A DNA stretch of 64,000 nt from contig JAHLKF010000022.1 of NCBI GenBank assembly GCA_025558075.1, positions 124,001 to 188,000 on the forward strand. Reading direction: 5' to 3'. Under the pieces are notes generated by a model. It ran no database searches, was not told where the DNA came from, and was given only the letters and a program-made list of their open reading frames with translations. Shown one piece after another: positions 1-8,849 of this stretch (position 1 is its first letter; the number at the start of each line of letters is the position of its first letter). Made by a program: the position numbers and the translations under genes. The DNA is from Gaertneriomyces semiglobifer. Taxonomy: Eukaryota; Chytridiomycota; Chytridiomycetes; Spizellomycetales; Spizellomycetaceae.

Positions 1-235
1 GTCCTTGAGGGCGGACTTGACGACCGCCCTTCCGTTCTGGCAAACATAGTGTGGACGTTGGCCTCTATGCGCATAGTGCTTTCCACCTGCTGCCTGCTAC
101 GTGCAGGGTTAAATGGAGAAGGAGCAAAATAATGGTTCCTGTAAGAGCGTCTATGGCAGAAAAGAATGCTGATATACTCGACTCTTGACATTCGCGGACA
201 TCGAGGTGGTAAGAGGTGAGAAGTGTAAGCCTATG
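1..235. other. Left edge, no gene recognised
   Basis: I see no convincing coding sequence, RNA gene or repeat here. Any 3' continuation of the weak minus-strand frame at 236-622 would fall in this stretch. Confidence 0.4.
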
Positions 236-622
236 CTAAGGGCCTCGTGGCCGATTGCGATACATGTACAGCGCTGTTCCCGAAACCACCTCTCCTCCTT
301 CCCCGAATACCAATAGGAAACCCAACACTTGTGGCCCATTCCCGGCTGGGTTCCCAGAATTTACAATGAAGTGCGCCCTCTCATCGAGGTCATCATGGCA
401 CTCCTCGTCGTGGGTGTGTGTGATAGTATGGCCATGCCCAAAACAATGCGCTGCAGTTAGCGCAATGAACACAGTATCACAACTCATACACTCGAAACAC
501 GCGAGGAAACCGCGGCGCGGAGTTTGCTTATCTAATACAGCCGTGGGACTTGAGCGCCCGCGCACTTCATTTTTGCCCGCTGTCCACATTTTAAACACAA
601 GCGACGATGAACTGGACGGCAT
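236..622 (-). CDS. Possible Cys/His-rich small protein, unrecognised
   Basis: An open frame of 128 codons reads leftward from an ATG at 622. Its middle holds clustered cysteines and histidines (C-x2-C-x2-C near residues 42-48, then an HCFGHGH stretch and several further His and one Cys), which could be a zinc-binding module. I cannot match it to a family; it is only loosely reminiscent of UBP-type or zinc-ribbon folds. The last residues are Arg/Pro rich, so the true gene may leave this frame through an intron. It would lie head-to-head with the isomerase gene at 706. It could equally be a chance open frame. Confidence 0.2.
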   Translation of the reverse strand: MPSSSSSLVFKMWTAGKNEVRGRSSPTAVLDKQTPRRGFLACFECMSCDTVFIALTAAHCFGHGHTITHTHDEECHDDLDERAHFIVNSGNPAGNGPQVLGFLLVFGEGGEVVSGTALYMYRNRPRGP

Positions 623-705
623 GTGCGTTGGCTGGTGAACGCCGCATATACATGTCCTGCTTCATCAGGGCGTCAACACAGCAGCCCATGGCAAGGTAGT
701 GAGTG

Positions 706-1887
706 ATGAGAGTTGCTTGGGTGCGGCCGGGATCATTTTTGACAAGTTGTTGCATAAACAAGGCACTGATTTACCTATCTGGCTTTAACCTTTTTCGTCC
801 CTGGTGTAGCGCCCGAACTTCAAGGTTTCTTCAGGGCCGCTTCTTCCATCATCGCCCACGCAATGGCATTGCCGGTGATGCTTTCCGAACAGCCGTGGCC
901 AATTTTGGAGCGTCCGAACGCGTGGCGGATCACGCGAGGAATTTGTCACGAGCTCCTCGGTCGCTTGTTCTTCCACCACAGCGACATGCAAATAATAAGA
1001 AGACCTTCAACACACAGGCAGCAGCAGCAAGACAGAATAGCAAGACCGTCATCCAACCACTGAAGGATTCTGTCAACGACGTAGATCAAGCAATGAGCAA
1101 GCAGTATGTCACGGTCAACAAGCGCCCGGAAGGGTTCGCTATCATCACCATCAAGCGCGATCCGGTGAACAGTATGGATCTGGATATGTGGACCCAGCTC
1201 CTCGATACCCTTACGGCGTGTGAAAAGGATCCCGAGGTGCGAGGTGTGATCTTCCACTCTGGGTTGTCCCGGTCAATCTTCACCGCTGGAAATGATCTCA
1301 AGGAACTGTACGCTCCTAGCACCAGCCGCGAGCGCTACATCAAATTCTGGAAGATCTCCAACACTTTTCTTGCCAGATTGTCGAATTCTCCCTTGATCAC
1401 CATTGCTGCTATCAAAGGTGCCTGCCCGGCCGGCGGGACGTGCCTGGCGATGGCCTGTGATTACCGTATCATCACCGAAAATGGGAACATGGGTTTGAAT
1501 GAAGTTGCACTTGGAATTACCGTCCCTGCTAAATGGATCAAGCTTATGATCAGCATTATTGGGCAAGGCAAGGCCGATAAGCTGACTATGTTCGCGAAAA
1601 TGATCACTGCCGATGAAGCAATGATGATTGGACTTGTGGACGAAGTCGTTGAGGATGAAGAAAAGCTCATGACACGTGCCAGTAAAACAATGCAGAAAAT
1701 GCTCATGCTGCCCGACCCTGGCCGCCAATTAACCAAGAACGTACTTCGTGGCGATCTTGCCCGGGAATGGGCAGATGACACTTGGCTGACACAAGAAGCT
1801 GAAGGTGCTTGGAAGATGCTATCTGCGCCTCGGACAGTCAAGGCTTTAGAAGGCGTTTTTGCTCGTCTCTCCAAGGCAAAGATGTAA
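706..1887 (+). CDS. ECI1: Enoyl-CoA delta isomerase, mitochondrial ECI1 type
   Basis: The protein belongs to the crotonase superfamily and resembles animal mitochondrial 3,2-trans-enoyl-CoA isomerase, which shifts cis/trans-3 double bonds so that unsaturated fatty acids can enter beta-oxidation. The core begins at MSKQY (ATG 1093) and shows the oxyanion-hole segments SAGND-like (TAGNDL) and KGACPAGG, then CDYRI and GLNE. The Glu of GLNE (residue 267 of the long form) is at the catalytic position of the family. The C-terminal part reads ARQLTK-like (GRQLTKN), as in ECI1. About 130 residues precede the core in the same frame and are rich in Arg, Ser and aromatic residues, fitting a mitochondrial presequence. 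An alternative start is ATG 688 with an intron from 696 ending after GACAAG near 751, which rejoins this same frame. The core is certain; the start is not. Confidence 0.85.
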   Translation: MRVAWVRPGSFLTSCCINKALIYLSGFNLFRPWCSARTSRFLQGRFFHHRPRNGIAGDAFRTAVANFGASERVADHARNLSRAPRSLVLPPQRHANNKKTFNTQAAAARQNSKTVIQPLKDSVNDVDQAMSKQYVTVNKRPEGFAIITIKRDPVNSMDLDMWTQLLDTLTACEKDPEVRGVIFHSGLSRSIFTAGNDLKELYAPSTSRERYIKFWKISNTFLARLSNSPLITIAAIKGACPAGGTCLAMACDYRIITENGNMGLNEVALGITVPAKWIKLMISIIGQGKADKLTMFAKMITADEAMMIGLVDEVVEDEEKLMTRASKTMQKMLMLPDPGRQLTKNVLRGDLAREWADDTWLTQEAEGAWKMLSAPRTVKALEGVFARLSKAKM

Positions 1888-1925
1888 AGTAGATCCCAGA
1901 GAGGGCAGTGTATCTTAAACTATTT

Positions 1926-2771
1926 TCATACGACTCTCCACCTCTTCACTTCACGAAATACGTGTGCTTCTCCTTCTAATGGCTTCTTCGCCTCTTTGAT
2001 CAATTCATAATATACCACATCCCAACCCTCATCCGTCGAAGCGCTCACATTCATATTGCCGTTTCCACCTGCGTGGCCGTTCACGACCGTAAAATAAGAT
2101 GCAAAGGTTTCGTTTGCAAGTTCTTCCATTGCGCGAATTGTTATCTCTCGTTCAACAGCGAGTTGTTGCGTTTCTTCCGCAGGCGAAAAGTACGCCAAAG
2201 AGATGTGATCCAGTCTCTTCGCACGAGCGCGGTTCGTAAACTTCTCGGAAGCATCGAATGCCGCGGTTAATTGCTTGGTAAACTCTGACCACGGCGGCGG
2301 ACAGACGAGAGGCAATATCAGGCACCGCCGATTGTGGACAGGAATGAGCGGCTTGCGAACTACGGGCGTGGGAAAGCAGTACCTTTGCGCCTCAATAGTC
2401 GCGGCGTCGGTCGTTCCCGTTCCCGCGTCCGGCCAAACCGTTCCTTTAGGTAGCGCTTTGGTAGACCCTCGGACCGCTCCAAAGCTCGCCAAGCACTTCT
2501 CCACGAGACTGATCCCAAATGGATCGTCGCTTCTGTTCACTTGCGCACACTTCATTAATTCCCAGAAACCCGTGAGACTGCAGTGCGGATGGTACGCATG
2601 CGCATCGGTCCAGCCGAGTCTCTCACTGGAGATCGTTTGAAACTTACGAGCAGCTTCGTATAATTTGGAACCTTGGGCGGGCTCGAGGTACAAGATGAAC
2701 TGAGACATTTCTACTGGCTCGTGCTTGCTACTGTTCGCATGGCGCAACGCTTTCGATGTGCTTTTGGCCAT
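1926..2771 (-). CDS. 2H phosphoesterase-like protein
   Basis: A 281-residue protein from one exon. It contains the paired H-x-[ST]-hydrophobic motifs of the 2H phosphoesterase superfamily: HCSL at residues 63-66 and HISL at 189-192, separated by about 125 residues. Members cleave cyclic phosphodiesters or 2'-5' linkages, with the two histidines as catalytic pair; the actual substrate here cannot be told. There is no signal peptide or membrane segment. Two Met codons are possible starts (residues 1 and 22, the latter MSQFILYLEP just before the first beta strand of the fold). It converges tail-to-tail with ECI1, leaving only 38 bp between stop codons. Confidence 0.65.
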   Translation of the reverse strand: MAKSTSKALRHANSSKHEPVEMSQFILYLEPAQGSKLYEAARKFQTISSERLGWTDAHAYHPHCSLTGFWELMKCAQVNRSDDPFGISLVEKCLASFGAVRGSTKALPKGTVWPDAGTGTTDAATIEAQRYCFPTPVVRKPLIPVHNRRCLILPLVCPPPWSEFTKQLTAAFDASEKFTNRARAKRLDHISLAYFSPAEETQQLAVEREITIRAMEELANETFASYFTVVNGHAGGNGNMNVSASTDEGWDVVYYELIKEAKKPLEGEAHVFREVKRWRVV

Positions 2772-3553
2772 GAGTACCTAACAGATGCGGTGTCCTAGGT
2801 ATCCTACGAATGGCACGCCGGGTATGCAAAGCGGGCCACCATAGAGTCCTCAATCTGCTGTAGCTGTCAAAACTTTAGCAAGAGACCTAACTTGATCCCG
2901 CAAGGTGATTTCATTACCCACCCAAATTGCGGACAACGGCGAGAGGATGCGCAACATGTCAAGATCTCACTGGTGCTAAGAGAAGGCTATCGCATCGACA
3001 TGAGCGCTAGCAAGGGAATATGCGCGCTTTCGAAGTCATCAGATACAAAGGCAGGCACAAACACGGGAAGCACAAACATGACAACAGTGGCATTGTACGG
3101 CTATAGTAATATAGTATCAAATGGAAATATGATCAACACATCTGATTCGTAACCCAAAGCCTTGGCACCAGTTGGCAGGTTGGACGAGCATTCGCTGTGG
3201 TTTTCGTCTACCAGTTGCGGAAATAAATACGAAGTAAAGGTCGTGAGGAAATGCGCCGACCGAGCGATGATGTGAGTGAGGGACATTAGAGTTAAGTGAC
3301 AGTCTGACGGTGTTGCTAGCGGTCCTCCAGTGATTCGGTCCTCCTAGAGGTAGCACAGGGGTTAGAGTGCGATATTACAGGATCGTGTTTGGTGTCTCGA
3401 TTGCATGACGGTATTGGTGGCTCGAATGGCCCCCATTCCTCGTCTCTCCGCGTTGCCACGCTGGGTTGATTCTTTTGTCCACCACAGAACTATCTCGCGC
3501 ATGTTTCTTCTCGCGCCTCCGTACCTAGATATCATCTTTCAGCGATCCGTACC
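2772..3553. other. Intergenic region between divergent genes
   Basis: About 780 bp between the 2H phosphoesterase start and the small spliced gene beginning near 3554. Only short frames without family similarity occur. It should hold both promoters. No repeat or RNA gene was recognised. Confidence 0.4.
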
Positions 3554-4062
3554 ATGTTCGGACTGCTTTCCCGCGTATCAAAGTGGTTAGGTGCCCACCC
3601 TTTGCCGAACATATCTGAAACGAAACGTGTGAGATGCTACCGAGTGGGGCTAACAGCCACCTGAACATACCGAAAGAGTGCTGGAAGCTACCGAGGAGCA
3701 TGACCGTGCAGATGCTGCACCTGTTGACGCAGAAGCGGGAGTTGCAGACGACGGGAATGAAGAGGAAGCAGCGGGGCGAGCAAAGGAAGATTTGGCGGGA
3801 CCGGGAGCGCCGGCCGCCCGAGCGGCGCGCGCAAACGAGCGGAAAGCTCCTCTTGACGCACTCATTCTTGCTGTATGGCCTGTCGTGGTAGTAGTTCACC
3901 TGTGGTGTTCTCCCTTCGTAGATCCTGCGAATCGGTGCTCGGATAAGTTTTGGTCAAAGAAGGTTCACCAGGCAACTCGTGAGGTACTTAACCCCAGCGC
4001 GTCGCAACCCTAGCGCAGATAGACACGTCTTGGTTCTGCCAAAGCGTTTCCGGGCGTTTTGA
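3554..4062 (+). CDS. Small spliced protein, unrecognised
   Basis: Inferred from splice signals rather than family similarity. A clean intron is visible at 3873-3921 (donor GTATGG, acceptor TTCGTAG), joining an acidic, Ala-rich exon (starting near 3679, reading VLEATEEHD) to a basic last exon that ends at 4062 with KRFRAF. The first exon probably begins at ATG 3554 (MFGLLSRVSKW). Its junction to the middle exon is unresolved: donors at 3591 or 3629, with a CTAAC branch point at 3650, are candidates, the second needing acceptor 3695. The product would be about 130-140 residues, acidic in the middle and strongly basic at the end. I do not recognise the family. Confidence 0.35.
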
Positions 4063-4161
4063 AGGACGGTTCATCATAGCCATTTCATCCTGTAGAGGCA
4101 GCAACCAGACGTCTTGCAGGCGTCCTTCTGTGCGTACCGTGTCCCTGTATCTGCCTGAACA

Positions 4162-5096
4162 ATGTTTCTCACAAGGTTTGTCTGCAAATGAATCGTCCTT
4201 CTCGTGAGGATGCAAGCTGATGTGTTGCCCTATGACAGGAGTGAATATGATCGCGGTGTCAACACCTTCAGTCCGGAGGGACGGTTATTTCAGGTGGAAT
4301 ACGCCATTGAAGCTATTAAGGTAGGTATCTCGCGCGTGTTCCTGTTCGTTGGCCTTTCCATCGTGTTCTTACAGCCTGGGTGTAGCTTGGATCTACAGCA
4401 GTAGGCATTCAAACGGCAGAAGGCGTCATATTGGCTGTCGAGAAGCGTGTAACATCAACCTTACTGGAACCGAGTTCCATTGAAAAGATTCTGGAGATTG
4501 ATCAACATATTGGATGCGCAATGTCTGGTTTGACTGCCGATTCCCGAACCATGATCGACCATGCACGAGTGGAGGCGCAAAACCACTGGTTTACTTACAA
4601 CGAGCGGATGAAGGTGGAGAGTGTTACACAGGCGGTATGCGACCTGGCATTGCGATTTGGTGAGAGTGCGACATCCGAAGAGGCTTTGATGTCCCGACCG
4701 TTCGGTGTTGCGTTACTTGTCGCTGGATGGGACGAGAATGGACCACAACTGTGAGCATCATCTTCTTGAGTTATAATATGGGCAAGTAGCACTGACTCTC
4801 GGCACATCAGATATCACACGGACCCATCAGGAACATATATGCGATACGAAGCAAAGGCTATCGGGTCGGGATCAGAAGGTGCTCAAGGAGAGCTGAAAGA
4901 CCAATATCACAAGTCCATGACCCTCAGAGAGGCGGCAGTTCTGTCGCTCAAGGTGCTAAAGCAAGTCATGGAAGAGAAGCTGAATTCCACGAACGTCCAG
5001 TTGGCGGAGGTAACGCCAATCGTAAATGGCAAAGGAGGGTACCGCATCTACACGGTGGAGGAGGTAGAGCTGTTGATTGCAGAGCTGGCAGCGTGA
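4162..5096 (+). CDS. PSMA5/PUP2: 20S proteasome subunit alpha-5
   Basis: Exons 4162-4175, 4239-4320, 4386-4750 and 4811-5096 give 248 residues. The start MFLTRSEYDRG is recovered only by splicing a 63-bp first intron and matches the conserved alpha-5 N-terminus exactly. The proteasome alpha signature [15 protein letters not shown] follows, then the alpha-5 hallmarks [38 protein letters not shown] and KSMTLREA. The subunit sits in the outer alpha ring of the 20S core particle and helps gate substrate entry; alpha subunits are not catalytic. Introns are 60-65 bp. Length equals that of animal and yeast orthologues. Confidence 0.97.
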
Positions 5097-5216
5097 GCCT
5101 GTCTATGTGTTTAGACAACATGTATATCCTTTTGCTACACTATGCTACAGCTTACAGCCATTCCATCATCAATCAAGTCATCGTTCCTTTTAATGACAAA
5201 CGCATTGATGCATCTC

Positions 5217-5237
5217 GCCCGTTCGAATGATCGTACC
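5217..5237 (+). repeat. 21-bp direct repeat, copy 1
   Basis: Core GTTCGAATGATCGTACC preceded by GCCC. It is identical to 5602-5622 and includes the palindrome TTCGAA. Flanks differ between copies. Confidence 0.7.
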
Positions 5238-5601
5238 CTTCCTCATGTTCTTGCAACAGATACCTGTAAGTACGCCCCCAGCCAGGTTGTCCTTGAGCAG
5301 GCTTAATATTAGTCCAATGACAAGATCTCAGGTGTGATCGTCGACTACAAAATGTAGCAGGCGGCACTTTGCCGAGCGCTTCTCTGCAGCTTCAAATGTA
5401 ACGATTGGCCACGGAAGGCGGTTGAGAGTACTCGTATTTCAACGTCTTTGGAGGGCCGACGCCTCGTTCGCTCATCCACCTCCTGCCTGCTTCTACTAAA
5501 TATCATTCTGCTCTGCCACAAGTCGGCAGCCTTAGGCTACCCCGCGCATTGATCCCCACACATATTGTTCGTGCCTGCACTTCGTTACCAAGGAACTCCA
5601 G

Positions 5602-5622
5602 GCCCGTTCGAATGATCGTACC
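5602..5622 (+). repeat. 21-bp direct repeat, copy 2
   Basis: Identical to 5217-5237, same orientation, about 150 bp upstream of the DNAAF5 start codon. Confidence 0.7.
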
Positions 5623-5770
5623 TTCTCCATGCGATGAATTTAAAAGGCAAAATTGTGACAAAAACGCTGTTGGGCTGCGCGCGTTTTGACAGAAGCACTT
5701 CAACGTGCACCCATTTTTCAATTCCGTGCCAGGTTCGATCTACCAACTCGTCCATCAAACCTTTGGCAGC

Positions 5771-8700
5771 ATGATGGGGGAGCTGGCGGTTGCCAAAGCA
5801 GGCCACATAGATCCCGCTGTTCAACAGGCGGCGGATGAAGTCGTTCAGGTGCGTCGGAACACACTCTGTGATGGAGTTGAAATTCTATAGCTCACTCTCG
5901 GCTCCTAGCTCCTACAACGAGATCTCAACATCCTTTCAGAGAGTTCCTCTGACCGAAATTCCAAACGCCGTGCATTGGAAAAAGTCAAAAAGGAGACCAT
6001 TGCCAACTCTGCCTTGAAAGTTGACCATGTGCGAATGCGCCTCGTTTTTACTAGCCTGTGCAAGATATTAGTCCGTTTGCTGGGAGATAATGTTGAGAAA
6101 TGCCGAGAGCTAAGCGCAGAAATTCTGATGGGGTATACCTCGCACGTTGCCATTTCTTGCGAGTCACACTAGCTGACACTGCCTTCATTAGCTTCACCGA
6201 CTATGTGGACGATATAACACCGTTCCTAGCATATATTGTACCTACGATTGGTACACGTCTTGGACAGAAAGAGATAATAGAACCTTCGGAGGAACTTCGC
6301 TTATTACTAGTTCACACGTTGGTTCGATTGGTCCAATTGTCACAGGCAGGGTTTGCACCCTTCGTAGAAGGGACAGTCACGATCCTTCAACGCACACTGC
6401 AGGACCCCTTCCCGGACGTCAAAAAAGAATCCTGTAAGCTTGTTGGAGAGCTGGCGCGACATACCAGTCGAGCTGTGGCGTACCATGGGGCTGCCATAGC
6501 GAAGGCATTGGTGTACGCACTGCACCACAGACATTCCAATGTGCGCACAGCAGGTTTGCACGCCTTACGGGATGCTATCATAGTGGATGCGACTGGTTTG
6601 GACGATGTATTGGAAGTTTTGTTTAGCCTAAGATTTGACAAATCACAATCTGTGCGAGAACAGCTATATGCGACATTTGGCGAATGGATGCTGAACATGC
6701 CGGATCGATGGTCTTTATCCTACAAACTTCTGCCTGTGCTGTTATCAGGGTTGTCGGACGACATTCCTCAAATCAGGGATCTGTGTAAGCAATACATGGA
6801 TCGAATCGGACAGCTTTATGAAACGGAGTGGGAGGACCGGGTCAAGGATGAGCTTGATTACGTACAGGACAAGGCCATTGCAACTGGTGAGACTTATTCC
6901 AAATCCTAACTACAAGACCATCTAATGATTGAAAACAAACTCACAGGTCGGCCACGTGTCGGATGTCGCTACTTACTGCGGGACAATACGCAAAAGATAG
7001 TGACTAAAGCTATAGAAGGCCTTACTGACTGGAACAGTGACGTTCGGGTCAAAGCAGCCCAAGTGCTGGCATCCCTGATCTATTACGCCGAAGATCAGCT
7101 TACAGGTTATACTGGAGCTATTCTGGCAGCGCTGTACAGGGTACTGGCAGGTGATGAAGAAGCAGTCATGAAGGCGTCCATCAGAGTTGCAGAGCTTTTG
7201 GGTGCTGTTATTGACCCGAATGTGTACCTGGACGTAGTTTTGCCCGCCATACGTACTGGGGGAGGCGGATCCACACCATATCGCATTGGCTGCCTGCGCG
7301 TGCTTGCCGGACTGGTGCGTGGAACATCGATGACGGGCTTCACCCGATCGCATTTGGAACGGATCACCGAGATTCTTAACGAACGCGACCAGTGTCAAAA
7401 TGAGAATACTGAAGTGCTTGTTGAAGTCGCATCGGTTGTTACTGAGGTGGTGAACAAGTTACCTCGTGTACAGACTCGTGCTGCTGGTCACACCGAAAGT
7501 CTGCCGGAAGCCCATGCCGTTACAACAATTGAAGACATCGGCCGGGCTGGTTATGACTTGTTTGTGGCGAGTGCGCAATTAATGAGTATTCCTGGTGATG
7601 ACTCAGTGCCAGGATCTACTCAAACTCGGCAGAAGGCAACAGAAGCGCTCCAGTGCCTAGCCACGTCATATGGCTTGTTTGGCATTCAAGATGTGTACGC
7701 CTATCATTTTGACAAAGTTATTTCCGATCTTGCCGGAACTCTTCCAGAATGGAATAAGTACGTTCCTCACAGACGTCTCTTCGACACCGTCATAACCCAG
7801 GCAGGATTCATGGTCGGTCAAAGGCTGGATATGATCCTTCCCTTTTTCACGTCCATGGTGCAGCCAGAAAGAGATTATGAAGTGAGGCAGCAAGCGTTTG
7901 ATTTACTATTGCGTCTCCTCCAGAACCCTGCTCAAACCTTGAACTATGCTGGTAACCTACCAGCGCATACGCAGACACTGCTTTCCAACCTCATTTTGCC
8001 CTGTGGCGTCTGGCGTGCAGGGAAAAAGGCCGCCTTACTGCGTGGAAAGGCCATGGAACTTTTGGCGGCACTGCTGGTACCAGAGGGAAACTCGCAAGAG
8101 TGTGTCGGGTTGATGATGAGAGATGTGCTGGAAAAGGCCTGGGAGACTGACTTGATGAATGTTCTTGTCGGTACACTAGAGGATGATGAGAAAACGACCA
8201 GGGAGACGAGTGTTCAAATATTAGATGTCCTATTTCAGAAGAGACTCGATTTCAAGGCGAACACCTTCAAAACCATGTACGTCGAACTGCTGAAGCGATT
8301 GGATGATGCGCATGATTCCCTGCGCATAAGGACTGCCAATACTTTCCGCCATTTTTTCGACGCGCTTGCTGCGTGGGCAGCAGCTATGGAACCGCTCAGA
8401 GTAGCTGGCGGCGGATCACTTACGGTTCTGGTTGATGGCAATGGCAACGTAGGTCAACAAGGAGAGCTCGTAGAGGTTGGCTTAGATGATGTACACTGGT
8501 CAGCGATCGTGAAAGGCCTAACAGTGCATATGGATGACGTTAACAGCGCGTTACAGGTTAGTAGTTGCCACACACTCACGCTGTTATGTGTAACACAGAA
8601 AGAGAACTTACTTTTCATCTTCCTTACAGGAAAGCATATTTCGTGCACTGCAGGCGGGATTGCCAGTTATTCCGCACAAGATTGTCACAGAACACTTAAG

Positions 8701-8773
8701 TTCGGTACGAGAGCGACATCGAAACCCACGTTACATTGACGCACTGTTGAAGCAAGCGCATAACAATATGTAA
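5771..8773 (+). CDS. DNAAF5: Dynein axonemal assembly factor 5 (HEATR2)
   Basis: Exons 5771-5848, 5909-6132, 6192-6886, 6947-8556 and 8630-8773 encode 916 residues. The protein is built almost wholly of HEAT repeats. Diagnostic DNAAF5 segments are the N-terminal LLQRDLN..KRRALEKVK, SEELRLLLV, DPFPDVKKESC, the block RPRVGCR followed by a TDWN..VRVKAAQ repeat and AEDQLTGY, and late VELLKRLDD. Human DNAAF5 is 855 residues. In animals and algae the factor acts in the cytoplasm to preassemble outer and inner dynein arms before transport to the flagellum, so its presence implies a motile flagellated stage. Start chosen at the first of two adjacent ATGs (5771, 5774), which precede the first helix; phase is consistent across all four introns (59-73 bp). 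Its stop is 76 bp from that of SIN1 on the other strand. Confidence 0.93.
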
Positions 8774-8849
8774 CGTTTCAACCGATTTGTATTTAAACGC
8801 TTCCGACGGCAGGTAAAATTTACACTATATATAATTGCACCGTGGAAAA

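Larger units (their letters stand above)
5097..5770. other. Intergenic, with a 21-bp direct repeat
   Basis: No gene recognised over 670 bp between proteasome alpha-5 and DNAAF5. The two copies of a perfect 21-bp repeat described separately lie here, 385 bp apart. The 3' UTR of alpha-5 and the DNAAF5 promoter must be inside. Confidence 0.5.

Noticed and set aside
5217..5237. tRNA T-arm-like GTTCGAAT in the direct repeat
   Set aside because: No acceptor stem, D arm or anticodon arm can be folded around either copy, and the flanks do not pair.
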